Positions 28,615-29,299 of a stretch of DNA of 29,299 nucleotides are shown here, one piece after another (position 1 is the stretch's first letter; each line of letters starts with the position of its first letter). The notes beneath the pieces were generated by a model. It searched no databases, was not told where the DNA came from, and saw only the letters and a program-made list of their open reading frames with translations. A program made the translations under genes and the position numbers. Origin of the DNA: a virus. The stretch spans positions 1 through 29,299 of the IMG/VR virus record IMGVR_UViG_3300008448_007227. The stretch is one strand, 5' to 3'.

Positions 28615-29299
28615 AAACTATTGTATTAGGAGATACTCATGGGAGATCAAACTGGAAACTGGCTATTTATCAAGAAGAACCGGTCGATAGAGTTATCTTC
28701 ATAGGTGACTACTTTGATTCTTATGATCTAAGTGGAGTAGAGCAAATCAATAATTTCAAAGAGATTATAAGATATAAAGAATCTAATCCTCAAGTAGAAG
28801 TCATAATGTTAATAGGTAACCATGATCATCATTATTTTCCCGAGATAGGATATACTGGTACCAGTGGATACCAAAGTAGGATAGCGCCATCAATTACTCA
28901 GGTTATAGATGAGAATAGACAACACTTACAAATGGCTTATCAAATGGATGAGTTTTTATTCACTCATGCTGGAGTAAGTCCTGTGTTTATGGATGAAGTG
29001 TTTGGTAATAATGGATGGCAAAAAGAAAATGTAGCAGAAGATCTAAATGAATTGTTTAGATATAAACCTAGAGCATTTGAATTTAATGGTTTTGATGCTT
29101 ATGGAGATAATACAACACAAACTCCAATTTGGATTAGACCTAGATCATTAATGTCTGCAAATAAGAAACATGATAAAGGCTTAAAAAAAGATTATATCCA
29201 AATTGTAGGCCACACAGGAATGAAGAAACTTGATTTAAAAGGTAGTGATCAATTTACAGGTGGCAGATATTACTTCATTGATACAATGGAAACATCAGG
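28611..29299 (+). CDS. PPP-family calcineurin-like phosphoesterase (3' end outside window)
   Basis: The frame runs open from ATG 28611 to the window edge, 229 complete codons. Metal-binding motifs of the PPP superfamily appear in order: 'GDTHG' (7-11), 'GDYFD' (32-36), 'GNHDHH' (about 69-74), 'THAGVSP' (about 123), and 'VGHTG' (about 206). These build a two-metal site that hydrolyses phosphate esters. Phage members include lambda protein phosphatase (PP-type) and Ap4A-hydrolase-like enzymes; the substrate cannot be told. Its ATGA coupling with the membrane protein suggests the two genes are expressed together. Confidence 0.9.
   Translation, partial: MKTIVLGDTHGRSNWKLAIYQEEPVDRVIFIGDYFDSYDLSGVEQINNFKEIIRYKESNPQVEVIMLIGNHDHHYFPEIGYTGTSGYQSRIAPSITQVIDENRQHLQMAYQMDEFLFTHAGVSPVFMDEVFGNNGWQKENVAEDLNELFRYKPRAFEFNGFDAYGDNTTQTPIWIRPRSLMSANKKHDKGLKKDYIQIVGHTGMKKLDLKGSDQFTGGRYYFIDTMETS

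Noticed and set aside
1-29299. CRISPR array, insertion sequence, integrase or attachment site
   Set aside because: No direct repeats with spacers, no transposase or recombinase genes, and no paired att-like repeats were seen; the three cassettes are promoters, not spacer repeats.

Overview
The window looks like part of a large, AT-rich tailed-phage genome (or a large prophage/metagenomic phage contig) whose host is probably a Bacteroidota/Flavobacteriia-type bacterium. All genes lie on the + strand and are packed tightly, mostly with ATGA or TAATG overlaps. There are no bacterial housekeeping genes. Shine-Dalgarno sequences are essentially absent, and many starts share an A-rich leader ending in GTTATG. 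The best promoter candidates carry a TAnnTTTA(C/T) box, close to the Bacteroidota -7 consensus TAnnTTTG. Host and phage status are inferences: no capsid, tail, terminase or integrase gene is recognisable here.

Layout. (1) 2-403: the 3' part of an unrecognised CxxC protein. (2) 408-18060: one 18-kb operon of nucleotide-sugar and glycosyltransferase genes. It has seven glycosyltransferases, an RfbH-type iron-sulfur 3-dehydratase, a Gfo/Idh oxidoreductase plus PLP aminotransferase plus WlbB/QdtC-like acyltransferase, an RmlB-like 4,6-dehydratase, two other SDR enzymes, a second acetyltransferase and a methyltransferase. It also has an unusual trio: a ThDP (acetolactate-synthase-like) enzyme, an acylating acetaldehyde dehydrogenase and a 4-hydroxy-2-oxovalerate-type aldolase. 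(3) 18082-19913: three unrecognised proteins and a helix-turn-helix/degenerate-HNH protein. (4) 19914-28610: small, mostly unrecognised genes in three transcription blocks. Each block opens with a near-identical ~180-bp cassette of two palindromes, an A-tract and a promoter at fixed spacing. Between blocks 1 and 2 lie a tRNA-like element and a one-gene HTH unit with its own promoter and terminator. (5) 28611-29299: a PPP-family phosphoesterase running off the window.

How the genes may work together. The sugar operon has enough enzymes to build and modify at least one 3-acylamido-6-deoxy or 3-deoxy sugar, and possibly a carbon-branched sugar, and to assemble them with seven transferases. No flippase, polymerase, ABC exporter or lipid-carrier transferase is visible. 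The glycan may therefore be placed on phage virion proteins or DNA in the cytoplasm, or may divert host precursors, rather than being a complete exported polysaccharide. The small-gene blocks look like host-takeover (early/middle) genes. They encode a papain-like cysteine-protease fold, two adjacent HExxH proteins, a SWIM zinc finger, a BhlA/holin-like membrane protein and a four-helix membrane protein, and the cassettes would let the blocks be switched together.
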